Origin: Bryobacterales bacterium | GTDB lineage: Bacteria > Acidobacteriota > Terriglobia > Bryobacterales > Bryobacteraceae | Assembly: GCA_016789785.1 (NCBI GenBank) | Contig: JAEUQE010000151.1 | Coordinates: forward strand, 1 to 21,689 | Length of the DNA stretch: 21,689 nt | Direction of reading: 5' to 3' | Part shown: in pieces, positions 21,616 through 21,689 of the stretch | How positions within the stretch are numbered: position 1 is the stretch's first letter | Layout: the number at the start of each line of letters is the position of its first letter | Notes under the pieces: model-generated | Databases searched by the model: none | Seen by the model: the letters and a program-made list of their open reading frames with translations, nothing else | What the model was told of the DNA's origin: nothing | Made by a program: the position numbers and the translations under genes

Positions 21616-21689
21616 TTATGTGAAGTTGCCAGGAATGTGGAGCTGAGCACTGGAAGCCCCGCCAGATGGCGCTTCGGCGCAGCGCAACT
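21584..21689 (-). repeat. Element end, right copy (inverted relative to 703-808)
   Basis: 21616-21689 equals the reverse complement of 703-776 without mismatch, and the adjoining palindrome shares its core. The repeat is cut by the window edge. By analogy with the left copy, the recombinase start codon should lie some 70 nt beyond the edge on the plus strand. Confidence 0.9.

Noticed and set aside
1..21689. CRISPR arrays, tRNA or rRNA genes
   Set aside because: No regularly spaced direct repeats and no tRNA- or rRNA-like sequence were seen in the gaps; nearly all of the window is covered by flagellar or IS coding sequence.

Overview
The window holds a compact flagellar gene cluster (about 1.9-19.3 kb) framed on both sides by wrecked insertion sequences. 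The organism is a Gram-negative-type flagellate, because genes for both the P-ring (flgI) and L-ring (flgH) are present. The rather high GC, the run fliA-flhF-flhA-flhB-fliR-Q-P in one direction with flgF-G-A-H-I-J diverging from it, the very short FlgD and the SpoA-type second FliN would fit an acidobacterium of the Solibacter/Bryobacter type. That taxonomic guess is inference; no rRNA or marker gene is present to settle it.

Layout. 1-635 (minus): N-terminal 211 residues of a tyrosine recombinase running off the left edge. 631-808: a structured, repeat-rich element end that finishes in a perfect 32-bp palindrome. 803-1375 (plus): the 3' remainder of an IS21-like element (istB C-terminus plus a frameshifted third gene). 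1376-1886: no gene recognised. 1887-14609 (minus): a near-continuous operon, read in transcription order as fliK, flgD, flgE, fliN, fliO, fliP, fliQ, fliR, flhB, flhA, flhF, fliA, a long FliN/FliY-like gene and a small membrane protein with an HTH-like tail. 14610-14827: divergent promoter region with a good sigma-28-like site for the rightward operon and a weaker sigma-54-like site for the leftward one. 14828-19341 (plus): flgF, flgG, flgA, flgH, flgI, flgJ. 19342-20946: an IS630-type transposase scrap, then an IS3-family element with intact orfA and broken orfB. 20947-21589 (minus): the 3' part of a second, different IS21-like element. 21584-21689: an inverted copy of the element end seen at 703-808.

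The flagellar genes supply the export gate (FliOPQR, FlhAB), hook and its length and cap control (FlgE, FlgD, FliK), rod and bushing (FlgF, FlgG, FlgA, FlgH, FlgI, FlgJ), switch components (two FliN-type proteins), the placement GTPase FlhF and the late-gene sigma factor FliA. Filament genes, FliF/FliG/FliM, the FliHI ATPase, FlgB/FlgC/FliE, MotAB and FlhG are not here and must lie elsewhere.

The most unusual observation is at the two edges. Two clearly different istB genes are cut at the same codon, just before the D-E-(F/V)-G-Y-L motif, by identical sequence belonging to a tyrosine-recombinase element. At each junction there is a perfect 32-bp palindrome. Its 20-bp core is identical in both copies, but its outer arms differ, and the arm on the element side is in each case the exact complement of the arm supplied by the istB target. 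This looks like a recombinase element that homes into IS21 helper-ATPase genes and whose end mirrors its target.
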